The notes: generated by a model not told the origin, from the letters alone. 8,202 bases of DNA from an uncultured Chloroflexota bacterium (GCA_903904765.1 CAIVEA010000320.1:1-8202); one strand, 5' to 3'. Positions 1 to 6,890 are shown, numbered from the stretch's first letter. Numbers and translations are program-made.

Positions 1-1835
1 GCCGGGTTCAGTGTCCGCGTCGAAGGCAGTGCCCCCGTCCCGAACGTGCCGCCGCTGCTGTTCTCCACGCCCAGTTCAAGGTCAATCGAAATCCACTGGG
101 ATGAGGTTGAATAGAACTGAAGCGCCGCCGACTGAATGACCGCACCTTTCGGAATCGGAAGGCTGGCGAAGCGCAGGCCGAGGTAGCCGCCTGTCGCAGA
201 ACCGCCATTCCCCACCCACAATGTCGTTGCACCGGATTGCAGCGCCCCACTTTCCTCGTTCATATCATCGCTGGCGGCACTCACGCTCACCGTAATGGTC
301 TGCGGCACGCTCGGAATGGGCGTGTAGGTCAGGGTCGGCGGGGGCACGGGCGTATCCGATGGTGTAAGCGTCACCGTCGGCGGGGGCACGGGCGTATCCG
401 ATGGTGTAAGCGTCACCGTCGGTGGAATGGGCGTATCGGACGGCGTGAGCGTCACCGTCGGCGGGGGCACGGGCGTATCCGATGGTGTAAGCGTCACCGT
501 CGGCGGTACAGGCGTGTCGGAGGAGGTTGGTTCAGCCGTCGGCGGCACAGGAGTCGCCGTCGGAACGACGTTATTGCCCCGGAAGCGCACATAGTATAGA
601 TCAACATTGTTGTAGTTGAAGCTGATGGCGTTGAAAATCGCCACTTCAATCTCATCGGGGCGGTTCCAACCTACTGCTGACCACTTGATCGAAGGGCTGG
701 CATCGAACGAATCACCTGTTGGCGGCAGCGCCAGCAGTTCTTCGGTTCCCCATGTCCCGTCGGGGTAGATGCGACGGAAATACAGGTTGTTGTGCAGATT
801 TTGCGCTTCCGCCGCATGTCCGATGAGGAACAGTTCGCCTGCGTTGTTCACCGCCGGAACCGGATCATGCGAGTAGTACGGAGTCTGGCGATCTGTCCAG
901 AGGATGCTGGCCCCGCTGCGAACACCCGTCACCCAGTGCGTGCGCCCATGAAAACCTGTCGAATCCCAAGGTTCGATATAGGTCAGGTAGCGCGTGCCAC
1001 TGTTGTCCATCACCAGCCCCGGCCCTTGGTCAATGTTGATGCCGAAGTTGTGACTACTCCACACGAGTCCGGTACTCACCGCTTCCACATCGCCCCATGT
1101 ACCGCCCGCATCGCGCAACCGCCCCAGAATGCGGGCAGGCGTGGTGGCTTCCGAAACCCATGTCACAGTCAACGAGTTATCGGCGGGCGAAATGGCAATC
1201 GAGGGATGATTGGCGCTGCCTGCGGTATCCACCGTCGTCGCCGTGCCGCTGAGGGTCAACGCGCCCGTGCTGTTGTCCACCAGATACAGTTGATGAACGA
1301 GGTGGTTGGTGTTCGTCCAGTAGACGATATGGAACGCGCCGTTCAGATCAATCGCGGTGGAAATGCCGGATGTTCCCAGATAATCGCCACTCACAGTCGC
1401 CGTGTTGGTGAACAGCGTGACGGCGGGGCGAAACGTCTGCGTGGCGATCTCGAACGGGTAAACCCGCACCTGTCCGTTCTGGAGATTGGCGGTCACGAAG
1501 ATGAAGGTGCTGCCGTTGTAGGCCGTATCTACCGAGATCACATTGGCGTTCTCGGTGATATTGGCGACCTGCGTGAACTGGGTACTGTCAGAGGGAAGGC
1601 CGGGGGCGCTGGCATAACCCACGATACGGCTGAGATATTGCCCCGCACCCGCGAACAGGTACACGCGGTCATCGCCAGCACGCACGATCTGATGCGGGAT
1701 GACATCCGTGTAGCCAGCACCCACCCGGATGAGCGTGTTATTCGGGCCGCTGGTCTGCGCCAAGAGGGGAGAGATGCCCAGCGTGAAGAATAAAGTTACC
1801 CAGAATATACAGGCAACGAAACGGAACTTAATCAT
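1..1835 (-). CDS. Secreted beta-propeller/DNRLRE-like protein, 3'-truncated by window edge
   Basis: The frame is open from the ATG at 1835 to the window edge (611 codons), so the C-terminus is missing. Residues 1-26 form a signal peptide (basic start, hydrophobic core, cleavage probably after LLA), so the protein should be exported. Residues about 30-422 resemble a beta-propeller, with recurring strand patterns and blade-like turns such as GTWG. Residues 423-510 are a Pro/Thr linker containing a tandem TVTLTPSDTPVPPP repeat. From residue 512 begins a beta-sandwich of the DNRLRE/CBM type (ASDDMNEESG, YLGLRFASLPIPKGA, SAALQFYS). The start is supported by GGAG nine bases upstream. It is a tandem paralogue of the gene at 2084-5224: roughly three quarters identical by eye over the propeller and about 85% over the visible sandwich, but with a different linker. 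No enzymatic residues can be assigned. A carbohydrate or surface-binding role is inferred. Confidence 0.85.
   Translation of the reverse strand, partial: MIKFRFVACIFWVTLFFTLGISPLLAQTSGPNNTLIRVGAGYTDVIPHQIVRAGDDRVYLFAGAGQYLSRIVGYASAPGLPSDSTQFTQVANITENANVISVDTAYNGSTFIFVTANLQNGQVRVYPFEIATQTFRPAVTLFTNTATVSGDYLGTSGISTAIDLNGAFHIVYWTNTNHLVHQLYLVDNSTGALTLSGTATTVDTAGSANHPSIAISPADNSLTVTWVSEATTPARILGRLRDAGGTWGDVEAVSTGLVWSSHNFGINIDQGPGLVMDNSGTRYLTYIEPWDSTGFHGRTHWVTGVRSGASILWTDRQTPYYSHDPVPAVNNAGELFLIGHAAEAQNLHNNLYFRRIYPDGTWGTEELLALPPTGDSFDASPSIKWSAVGWNRPDEIEVAIFNAISFNYNNVDLYYVRFRGNNVVPTATPVPPTAEPTSSDTPVPPTVTLTPSDTPVPPPTVTLTPSDTPIPPTVTLTPSDTPVPPPTVTLTPSDTPVPPPTLTYTPIPSVPQTITVSVSAASDDMNEESGALQSGATTLWVGNGGSATGGYLGLRFASLPIPKGAVIQSAALQFYSTSSQWISIDLELGVENSSGGTFGTGALPSTRTLNP
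337..540 (-). repeat. Coding tandem repeat, 42/39-bp units, Pro/Thr linker
   Basis: Three 42-bp copies at 337-378, 379-420 and 460-501 are identical base for base. Diverged 39-bp units lie at 421-459 and 502-540. On the minus strand the main unit encodes TVTLTPSDTPVPPP, and all unit lengths are multiples of three, so the frame is kept. The exact identity suggests recent slippage or unequal crossing-over in the inter-domain linker. Confidence 0.9.
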
Positions 1836-1844
1836 GGTCAATCA

Positions 1845-1848
1845 CTCC
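1845..1848 (-). promoter_or_regulatory. Shine-Dalgarno GGAG of the truncated left gene
   Basis: GGAG read on the minus strand lies nine bases before the ATG at 1835, which fixes that start. Its two leading G residues belong to one arm of the 1847-1883 inverted repeat. Confidence 0.7.
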
Positions 1849-1883
1849 ATCACAAAATGAATGTCGTAATTATTTCGTGATGG
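1847..1883 (-). promoter_or_regulatory. Inverted repeat in 5' UTR overlapping the ribosome-binding site
   Basis: Arms CCATCACAAAAT (1847-1858) and ATTTCGTGATGG (1872-1883) are complementary at 11 of 12 positions, and the twelfth would be a G-U pair in RNA. The loop is 13 bases. With the predicted promoter the hairpin would begin at or very near the mRNA 5' end and would bury part of the Shine-Dalgarno sequence. It could be an mRNA-stabilising or translation-limiting hairpin, or a DNA operator. Confidence 0.55.
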
Positions 1884-1889
1884 ACGCAT

Positions 1890-1918
1890 ATTGTAGAAAG
1901 GATTGATTATTTTACAAA
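1890..1918 (-). promoter_or_regulatory. Predicted sigma-70 promoter of the truncated left gene
   Basis: On the minus strand the -10 is TACAAT (1890-1895, five of six consensus bases) and the -35 is TTTGTA (1913-1918, weak), with a 17-base spacer. The expected start is near 1883, leaving a 5' UTR of about 48 bases. The same -10 hexamer occurs before two other genes in the window. Confidence 0.45.
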
Positions 1919-2020
1919 TTTTAGAATTGAAACATTTATTTAAATTTACAAACTTCCAAAAAAACTAGGGGAAATTCACAGAACTGCACACACTAACCAT
2001 TGATAAAGTTATAATACTAC

Positions 2021-2066
2021 AAAAAGTAAAGCTAGTCCCTTGACATTTATAACATCAAGGGACTAG
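2021..2066 (-). terminator. Rho-independent terminator of the 1046-residue protein gene
   Basis: A perfect 12-bp stem, CTAGTCCCTTGA (2032-2043) with TCAAGGGACTAG (2055-2066), encloses an 11-base loop. On the minus strand it is followed by a T-rich run (CTTTACTTTTT). It lies 17 bases past the stop codon, so transcription probably ends before the neighbouring paralogue, which has its own promoter. Confidence 0.85.
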
Positions 2067-2083
2067 TGGTTAAAAGATATTTG

Positions 2084-5000
2084 TTACGGAGGGGTTAGCG
2101 GAGATTGTAGGCCGAAATTACTGCCGATCAAGACCAAATCACGGATGTCAATCCGCCCATCGCGGTTCAGATCGGCATTCGGCACAAGCTGCCCGGTCTG
2201 CCCCAGATTTGCGCCCACCAGTGCAGCATCGTTCAGGTCAATCCGTCCGTTTGAGTCGGTATCGCCCATCGTCAGCAGATCATCTGGCAGCACGCTCGGC
2301 TGGCCTTCCACCACCGTCACCGCCCGCTGAATGACCAGCGATTGCGGCGCACCCAGCGCAGCGATATAACTGCCCGCAGGCACAGCGCCGAAGGTGTACG
2401 CGCCGGCTGTATCACTGGTCGTCTGGGCAAACAACTGCCCATCCTTGAATAGCGCCACCGTGATTCCGCTATTGTCAGTGGCAGCCGGATAGCGCACCAC
2501 TCCGCTGATGCTGCCCGGAACAGGCGTGGGCGTTTCCGTCGGCGGGATGACCACTGTCGGCGTGGCGGTGGGAGTCGGCACATCCGTAGGCAACGGTGTT
2601 GCGGTGGGTGGCACGGGCGTGGCCGTCGGCGCGGCGGGCGCAGGCGTGGGCGACAAATCCATCAGCGCCGGAATGACCAGCAGCGGGATGTCGCGCCCAT
2701 CGGGGTCAACACCCAGCGCGGTACAGGTGATGTCGCTCAAACCGCCCGCGATCACCAGATAGTTCAGGCTGAAGGCCAGCGCGTTACCCATGATCGGAGG
2801 ATTCGGCTGCAAGCGGCTGGCGGCCAAACGCCAGCGCCCATCGGCCTGATACCCCTGATCCACGATGAAGCTATTGCTGTTGTTGAAGCCATCACCACCC
2901 GTCGCACCGCTGCCCAGCAGCACTGCCGGATTGACCGCGCACTGCACATCCAGACCGTACAGGTTGGTGATGTTGTACAGCGCCAGATTGACTGTGACCG
3001 TGCTGGCGAGGCCGCCCATCGCGCTGGCGATTTCCACGCGCAGGCCGGGAACGCCATCCGGCACAACCGCTGTCGGCGGAACGCTCGGCGGTGCGCTCGT
3101 GGGAATATCTGTCGGGATAGTTGTCGGCGGAATGCTGGTCGGCACATCCGTTGGGATGACCGTCGCTGGGGCGCTGGTCGGCATCTCTGTTGGGATTGCC
3201 GTCGGCGGAACAATCGTCGGCGGTACAAGCGTGGCTGTCGCCGTGGGCGGCACACTGGTCGGGACGAGTGTGGCTGTCGGCGGGATGACCGTCGCGGTAG
3301 GCGCGGCAGGCACGCTATAGCTGATACTCAAGCGCGGCGCGAGGGCGGCTCCGGCCTCGAAACTGGCGGCGAACTTGCGCGACCAGTTGGTTTTCAGGCC
3401 GTGCAGCACCAGTGCGAGGCTGTTGCCGCTGTTCCAGTCAGCGCGGTTGACGGCGATCTGCACCAGCGGTGTGACATTCTCCAGCGTGTACCATGTATTC
3501 GCAGACCACGACACATTGGAGTTGTGATTCACCCGCGTGGCATTCAGCGGACGCGCCGAAGGCAGCGCCCCCGTCCCGAACGTGCCACCACTGCTGTTCT
3601 CCACACCAATTTCGAGCGCAATGGCAATCCATTGTGAAGTGGTCGAATAGAATTGCAGCGCTGCCGACTGGATGACCGCGCCCTTCGGGATGGGCAGGCT
3701 GGCGAAGCGCAGGCCGAGATAACCGCCCAGCGGCGAACCCCCGTTGCCGATCCACAGGCTGGTCGCACCCGGTTGCAACACGCCGCTTTCTTCGTTCATA
3801 TCATCACTGGCGCTGCTCACGCTGACCGTGACGGTCTGTGCTCCGGCAACGACGGGCAGCGGCGTGGGGCTGGCAGCCACTACCTGCGTGGGCGCGGTAG
3901 TCGGTGCTGTCGTGGGGCGCAATGTGGGGGTTAGCGACGGGATGACCGTCGGGGCGACTGTCGTGCTGCCGCCCACACGCACATAGTACATCTCGGTGTT
4001 GTTGTAGTTGCTGCCAACGGCGTTGAAAATCGTCAGTTCGAGCGTGTCGGGGCGATTCCAGCCCACCGCCGACCATTTGACCGACGGGCTGGCATCGAAT
4101 GTGCCATTGGCAGGCGGGGTCGCCAGCAGTTCTTCTGCGCCCCACACACCACCCGTCACGCGACGGCTGTACAGGTTCATCTGGCGATTGGCTGAATCGG
4201 CACCATGCCCGATGATGAAAACTTCGTTGAGGTTGTTCACCGCCGGGGCGGGGTCATGCGAATAGTACGGTGTTTGCTGATCCGTCCAGACTACCGCCGC
4301 GCCGCTGCGAAGTCCCGTCACCCAGTGGGTACGCCCGTAAAATCCGGTGGAATCGATCGCTTCGATATAGGTCAAATAGCGTTTGCCGGTGCTGTCCATC
4401 ACCAACCCCGGCCCCTGATCTATGTTCACCCCGGCGCTGCGGCTCGTCCACACCGCGCCAGTGCTGATGGTTTCCACCGCACCCCATGTGCCGGTCGCGT
4501 CGCGCAGCCGCCCCAGAATGCGGGCGGGCGCAGTCGCTTCCGAAACCCACGCCACCGTCAGCGAGTTGTCGGCGGGTGAAACAGCGATGCTGGGGTGATT
4601 GGCGCTGCCAGCCGTGTCCACTGTAGTGCTGGCTCCAGCGGCGGTCAGCGCCCCACTGGTGTTGTTGACGGTGTAACGCTGATGCACAAGGCGGTTGCCG
4701 TTCGTCCAGTACACGATGTGGAAATCGCCGCTGCGGTCAATCGCAGTGGATATGCCCGATGTGCCGAGATAGTCCCCTGCCACTGTCGCGCTGTTGGTGA
4801 ACAGTGTCACCGGAGTACGCATAGTTTGCGCGGCGACATCGAACGGGTACACGCGCACCTGCCCGTTCTGGAGGTTGGCAGTCACGAAGATGAACGTGCT
4901 GCCATTGTAGGCTGTGTCCAGCGAAATCACGTTGGCGGCTTCAGTGATATTGGCAACCTGCACAAATTCGGCGCTGCTGACGGGCAAGGCCGAGGTGCTG

Positions 5001-5224
5001 GCATAGCCCACGATGCGGGTGAGGTATTGCCCCGCACCGCCGAACACATACACACGGTCATTCACAGCACGCACGATCTGGCGCGGGATGACATCGCTAT
5101 AGCCCTGCCCTAAGCGAATCAGGGTGGTATTCGCGCCAGCGGTCTGCGCGGAGGCAGCCCCATTTCCGGCAACGATGAACAGCGCACTGAGCAAGACGAT
5201 GATGAGATTGCGAAGTCGGTTCAT
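2084..5224 (-). CDS. Secreted multidomain protein: propeller, DNRLRE-like, cohesin-like and dockerin-like modules
   Basis: This 1046-residue exported protein has a signal peptide at 1-26 (cleavage after ASA). Residues 30-420 resemble a beta-propeller. Pro/Thr linkers lie at 420-461, 640-725 and 857-904. Residues 463-638 form a DNRLRE/CBM-like beta-sandwich (YLGLRFASLPIPKGA, VNRADWNSGNSLAL). Residues 727-856 resemble a cohesin (STVTVNLALYNITNLYGLDV). Residues 905-984 resemble a carboxypeptidase regulatory domain. Residues 986-1038 carry two dockerin-type calcium loops. The start is the ATG at 5224, preceded by AAGGA nine bases upstream. An upstream GTG at 5416 would add 64 residues without signal-peptide character and would overlap a terminator, so it is rejected. 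The mature chain has only two cysteines (C762, C834), both in the cohesin-like part. Substrate and activity are unknown; a role in extracellular binding or assembly is inferred. Confidence 0.85.
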   Translation of the reverse strand: MNRLRNLIIVLLSALFIVAGNGAASAQTAGANTTLIRLGQGYSDVIPRQIVRAVNDRVYVFGGAGQYLTRIVGYASTSALPVSSAEFVQVANITEAANVISLDTAYNGSTFIFVTANLQNGQVRVYPFDVAAQTMRTPVTLFTNSATVAGDYLGTSGISTAIDRSGDFHIVYWTNGNRLVHQRYTVNNTSGALTAAGASTTVDTAGSANHPSIAVSPADNSLTVAWVSEATAPARILGRLRDATGTWGAVETISTGAVWTSRSAGVNIDQGPGLVMDSTGKRYLTYIEAIDSTGFYGRTHWVTGLRSGAAVVWTDQQTPYYSHDPAPAVNNLNEVFIIGHGADSANRQMNLYSRRVTGGVWGAEELLATPPANGTFDASPSVKWSAVGWNRPDTLELTIFNAVGSNYNNTEMYYVRVGGSTTVAPTVIPSLTPTLRPTTAPTTAPTQVVAASPTPLPVVAGAQTVTVSVSSASDDMNEESGVLQPGATSLWIGNGGSPLGGYLGLRFASLPIPKGAVIQSAALQFYSTTSQWIAIALEIGVENSSGGTFGTGALPSARPLNATRVNHNSNVSWSANTWYTLENVTPLVQIAVNRADWNSGNSLALVLHGLKTNWSRKFAASFEAGAALAPRLSISYSVPAAPTATVIPPTATLVPTSVPPTATATLVPPTIVPPTAIPTEMPTSAPATVIPTDVPTSIPPTTIPTDIPTSAPPSVPPTAVVPDGVPGLRVEIASAMGGLASTVTVNLALYNITNLYGLDVQCAVNPAVLLGSGATGGDGFNNSNSFIVDQGYQADGRWRLAASRLQPNPPIMGNALAFSLNYLVIAGGLSDITCTALGVDPDGRDIPLLVIPALMDLSPTPAPAAPTATPVPPTATPLPTDVPTPTATPTVVIPPTETPTPVPGSISGVVRYPAATDNSGITVALFKDGQLFAQTTSDTAGAYTFGAVPAGSYIAALGAPQSLVIQRAVTVVEGQPSVLPDDLLTMGDTDSNGRIDLNDAALVGANLGQTGQLVPNADLNRDGRIDIRDLVLIGSNFGLQSPLTPP
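2111..2269 (-). other. Dockerin-like module (C-terminal)
   Basis: Two EF-hand-like calcium loops are visible. Loop one has D988, D990, N992, D996 and D999 (DTDSNGRIDLND). Loop two has D1018, N1020, D1022, D1026 and D1029 (DLNRDGRIDIRD). Each is followed by a helix-like stretch ending in GANLG or GSNFG. The order and spacing fit type I dockerins, which bind cohesins. Confidence 0.8.
2657..3046 (-). other. Cohesin-like module
   Basis: Residues 727-856 begin with a strand of the pattern LRVEIASAMG, then STVTVNLALYNITNLYGLDVQ and a NPAVLLG turn, followed by strands near RWRLAASRL and NALAFSLNYLV. This resembles the order of type I cohesins. C762 and C834 may form a disulfide. The match is by pattern only and a generic Ig-like domain is the main alternative. 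Confidence 0.6.
3050..3307 (-). repeat. Degenerate Pro/Thr linker repeats
   Basis: Residues 640-725 are almost entirely Pro, Thr, Val, Ile, Ala and Ser in imperfect units such as IPTDVPTSIPPT. Unlike the 42-bp array in the paralogue, no units are identical at DNA level, so this linker appears older. It separates the DNRLRE-like and cohesin-like domains and is probably extended. Confidence 0.75.
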
Positions 5225-5252
5225 AGCGCAGCGTCCTTCACATACGGGTTCG

Positions 5253-5284
5253 CTTACAATTTCTATTTCTGCGCCCATTGTAAG
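5253..5284. promoter_or_regulatory. Inverted repeat centred on predicted transcription start
   Basis: CTTACAAT (5253-5260) and ATTGTAAG (5277-5284) are perfect reverse complements separated by 16 bases. The right arm contains the predicted -10 box and the dyad centre falls close to the expected transcription start, a typical position for a repressor site. Confidence 0.45.
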
Positions 5285-5305
5285 GAAGCAGGGGGCAGCC
5301 AACAA
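5277..5305 (-). promoter_or_regulatory. Predicted sigma-70 promoter of the 1046-residue protein gene
   Basis: On the minus strand the -10 is TACAAT (5277-5282) and the -35 is TTGTTG (5300-5305, three of six consensus bases), with a 17-base spacer. The 5' UTR would be about 46 bases. Its place downstream of the 5416 GTG codon also argues that the longer reading frame is not the real gene. Confidence 0.5.
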
Positions 5306-5316
5306 AGTGACTTTGT
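5302..5316. promoter_or_regulatory. 15-bp perfect palindrome overlapping the -35
   Basis: ACAAAGTGACTTTGT has 7-base arms around one central base and overlaps the predicted -35 hexamer at 5300-5305. It is a candidate operator; the binding regulator is unknown. Confidence 0.45.
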
Positions 5317-5323
5317 GGCTAGT

Positions 5324-5339
5324 ACCGTTTGTAAACGGT
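5324..5339. promoter_or_regulatory. 16-bp perfect palindrome upstream of the -35
   Basis: ACCGTTTGTAAACGGT has 7-base arms around a two-base centre, about 20 bases upstream of the predicted -35. The size suits a dimeric helix-turn-helix activator or repressor. Its core TTTGTAAA also appears, in the opposite sense, twice upstream of the left paralogue. Confidence 0.5.
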
Positions 5340-5416
5340 TTCATTTCGGTCAAATTAGGGTTTTTTTGGCAGGTAGTGGTACTAAAGAACCGTGCATACA
5401 AACCATCATGCCGCAC

Positions 5417-5447
5417 AAAAAACCAACCGCAGCAGTGTGCGGTTGGT
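5417..5447 (-). terminator. Rho-independent terminator of the phosphatase/phosphatidyltransferase operon
   Basis: The stem is a perfect 10 bp (ACCAACCGCA with TGCGGTTGGT, 5422-5431 and 5438-5447) with a 6-base loop. On the minus strand it runs straight into six T residues. It lies 21 bases after the phosphatidyltransferase stop codon and isolates the operon from the large secreted-protein gene downstream. Confidence 0.92.
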
Positions 5448-5468
5448 CAAATGGGGTTACATAGGGGT

Positions 5469-6185
5469 TTAGGCCGACGAACGTCGTGCGCCGGGGACGG
5501 ATTTGCCCTGCCGCAGGCGGTTGTCCACCCAGAAGCTGCTAAGCATGTACCACACCGGATAGATCAGGCTGAGCAGCACCAACCGCGAGTCCGGCGTTTC
5601 TTGCAGCAACATGAAGAACACCAGCGCCGCCCAGATCAAGCCGCCCACCCATGAAGTCTTGCTCAAGATCGAGTTCTTGCTGGGGTACAGGTAGCGCGTG
5701 GGAATAAACGACAGCACGCCGGGGATGACCACCATCAGCACCGCCACGACGGGTTCAGGCCGCAGCCAGAACAGGTACAGCGCCACACCGTTCCAGTAGC
5801 TGGGGAAGCCGAGGAAAAAAGCATCCTCGGTTTTCATGTCCACCTGCCCATAAGCGTACAACGCGCCGAGGATGGGGATGACCGTCCACAGCACATGCGG
5901 AACCAATCCCTGACTGCCCATGATGAACACCGGAACCCAGACGTAGGTCAGCACGTCAATCACGTTGTCAACCATCGAGCCGTCGAATTTGGGCAGCACT
6001 TTGCGGACGTTCACCTTGCGGGCGAGCATCCCGTCCGTGCCGTCAATCAGCGCGGCGGCGATCAACATAAAAAAGGAGAGGCGGATTTGCCCATCGGCAG
6101 CCGCGAACAGGGCCAGCATCCCCAGCACACCGCCGGACATGGTGTACAGATGTACCAACCATGCTTGAATCTGTTTGCTCAACAT
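5469..6185 (-). CDS. pcs: CDP-alcohol phosphatidyltransferase, phosphatidylcholine synthase-like
   Basis: This 238-residue integral membrane protein has about eight hydrophobic segments. The active-site signature is D51-G52-x2-A55-R56-x12-G69-x3-D73-x3-D77. Most CDP-alcohol transferases have eight residues between AR and G; twelve is the spacing of phosphatidylcholine synthases, which join choline to CDP-diacylglycerol and release CMP. Other features that fit that family are the start WLVHLYTMSGG, VLPKFDGSMVDNVIDVLTYVWVP, DMKTEDAFFLGFPSYWN, FIPTRYLYP, and a length near 240. The ATG at 6185 aligns with the usual family N-terminus and has a purine-rich GGAAGGG upstream; a GTG four codons earlier is possible but sits against that sequence. 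It is the last gene of a three-gene operon, 29 bases after the HAD gene. The choline substrate is inferred; another head group cannot be excluded. Confidence 0.8.
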   Translation of the reverse strand: MLSKQIQAWLVHLYTMSGGVLGMLALFAAADGQIRLSFFMLIAAALIDGTDGMLARKVNVRKVLPKFDGSMVDNVIDVLTYVWVPVFIMGSQGLVPHVLWTVIPILGALYAYGQVDMKTEDAFFLGFPSYWNGVALYLFWLRPEPVVAVLMVVIPGVLSFIPTRYLYPSKNSILSKTSWVGGLIWAALVFFMLLQETPDSRLVLLSLIYPVWYMLSSFWVDNRLRQGKSVPGARRSSA

Positions 6186-6214
6186 CAGCGCCGCCACCCT
6201 TCCATAATCGGTCT

Positions 6215-6889
6215 TTACGTCATCAATTCCCCGCGCAGAAACGCGAGGACGGAATGCAAACTTTCGTACACATGGGGCGTAACCCCCTCGAACGCTTCCA
6301 ACTGCGTGTGCGAGAAATCCGGCACGGCGAAGGTTGTCATGCCTGCCGCCACCGCCGCCCGTGCGCCGTTCGCACTGTCCTCCAGCGCCAGACACGCCGC
6401 CGGGGATACACCCAGCAGATCAGCCACTTTCAGGTAAATATCCGGCGCGGGCTTGCCGTGCTGCACCAGATCAGCCGAGCAGCGGGTGGTGAATATCGAC
6501 TCCCACCCCTGCGATTTCACCGTCGCCTCCACAATCACCGTCGGGGAGTTGGAGGCAATCGCGGTACGGATGCCGTTCTCCGCCACATAGCGCAGGATTT
6601 CGCGTGCGCCCGGCTGCGGCTTCACGATACGCGGGATGAGTTGCAGCATCCGGCCAATCACATCATCATGCAGCACCTGAATGCTGACATCCATTCGGTA
6701 AATTTCGATCATCCGGGCGAGGAACACATCATTCCGCAGGCCGACCAACTGGCTGCGGACGGCAGGATCGGGCGTAACGCCATGCGCCACCAGCGCGGCA
6801 TTTTCGGCTTCTTCCCACACCGTTTCCGAATCCACCAGCAGGCCATCCATATCGAAAATAATGGCCTCGAACTGTCCCTTGAACGTCAT
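6215..6889 (-). CDS. HAD-IA phosphatase, sugar-phosphatase/beta-PGM-like
   Basis: This 224-residue soluble protein belongs to the haloacid dehalogenase superfamily. Motif I is DMDGLLVDSE (nucleophile D13, acid D15), motif II is S113 in IASNS, motif III is K146 in HGKPAPD, and motif IV is E170-D171 in LEDSANGARAAVAAGM. A helical cap fills residues about 20-90. The family acts on small phosphorylated metabolites such as sugar phosphates; the motif style is closest to the 2-deoxyglucose-6-phosphatase and beta-phosphoglucomutase branch, but the substrate cannot be read from sequence. The ATG at 6889 is chosen because GAGGG lies eight bases upstream inside the end of the previous gene. A TTG five codons earlier is less likely. 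Only one base separates it from the upstream stop codon, so translational coupling is probable. Confidence 0.85.
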   Translation of the reverse strand: MTFKGQFEAIIFDMDGLLVDSETVWEEAENAALVAHGVTPDPAVRSQLVGLRNDVFLARMIEIYRMDVSIQVLHDDVIGRMLQLIPRIVKPQPGAREILRYVAENGIRTAIASNSPTVIVEATVKSQGWESIFTTRCSADLVQHGKPAPDIYLKVADLLGVSPAACLALEDSANGARAAVAAGMTTFAVPDFSHTQLEAFEGVTPHVYESLHSVLAFLRGELMT

Positions 6890-6890
6890 A

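Larger units (their letters stand above)
1836..2083. other. AT-rich intergenic region between tandem paralogues
   Basis: These 248 bases are clearly richer in A+T than the flanking genes. The left part holds the promoter, 5' UTR inverted repeat and ribosome-binding site of the truncated left gene. The right part (2021-2066) holds the terminator of the upstream paralogue. No credible open reading frame was seen in it, and nothing identifiable lies between about 1953 and 2020. Confidence 0.7.

Noticed and set aside
337..540. Possible CRISPR array
   Set aside because: The copies are contiguous with no unique spacers, and unit lengths are multiples of three inside an open coding frame.
792..1793. 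Plus-strand open frame of 333 codons
   Set aside because: It lies wholly antisense to the secreted-protein gene, and a similar antisense frame recurs opposite the paralogue. Its Arg/His-rich composition is typical of a shadow frame in GC-rich DNA.
2508..3320. Gly/Val-rich plus-strand frames opposite the Pro/Thr linkers
   Set aside because: They are the reverse complement of Pro/Thr codons, which gives Gly/Val repeats. The minus-strand reading has a signal peptide and recognisable domains.
5225..5416. N-terminal extension of the 1046-residue protein from a GTG at 5416
   Set aside because: The extra 64 residues precede a clear signal peptide, overlap the operon terminator and run through the predicted promoter and three palindromes. 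The ATG at 5224 has its own AAGGA site.
6186..6395. Longer N-terminus for the phosphatidyltransferase
   Set aside because: It would overlap the end of the HAD gene and add about 70 residues without membrane or family character. The protein from 6185 already has the family's normal length.
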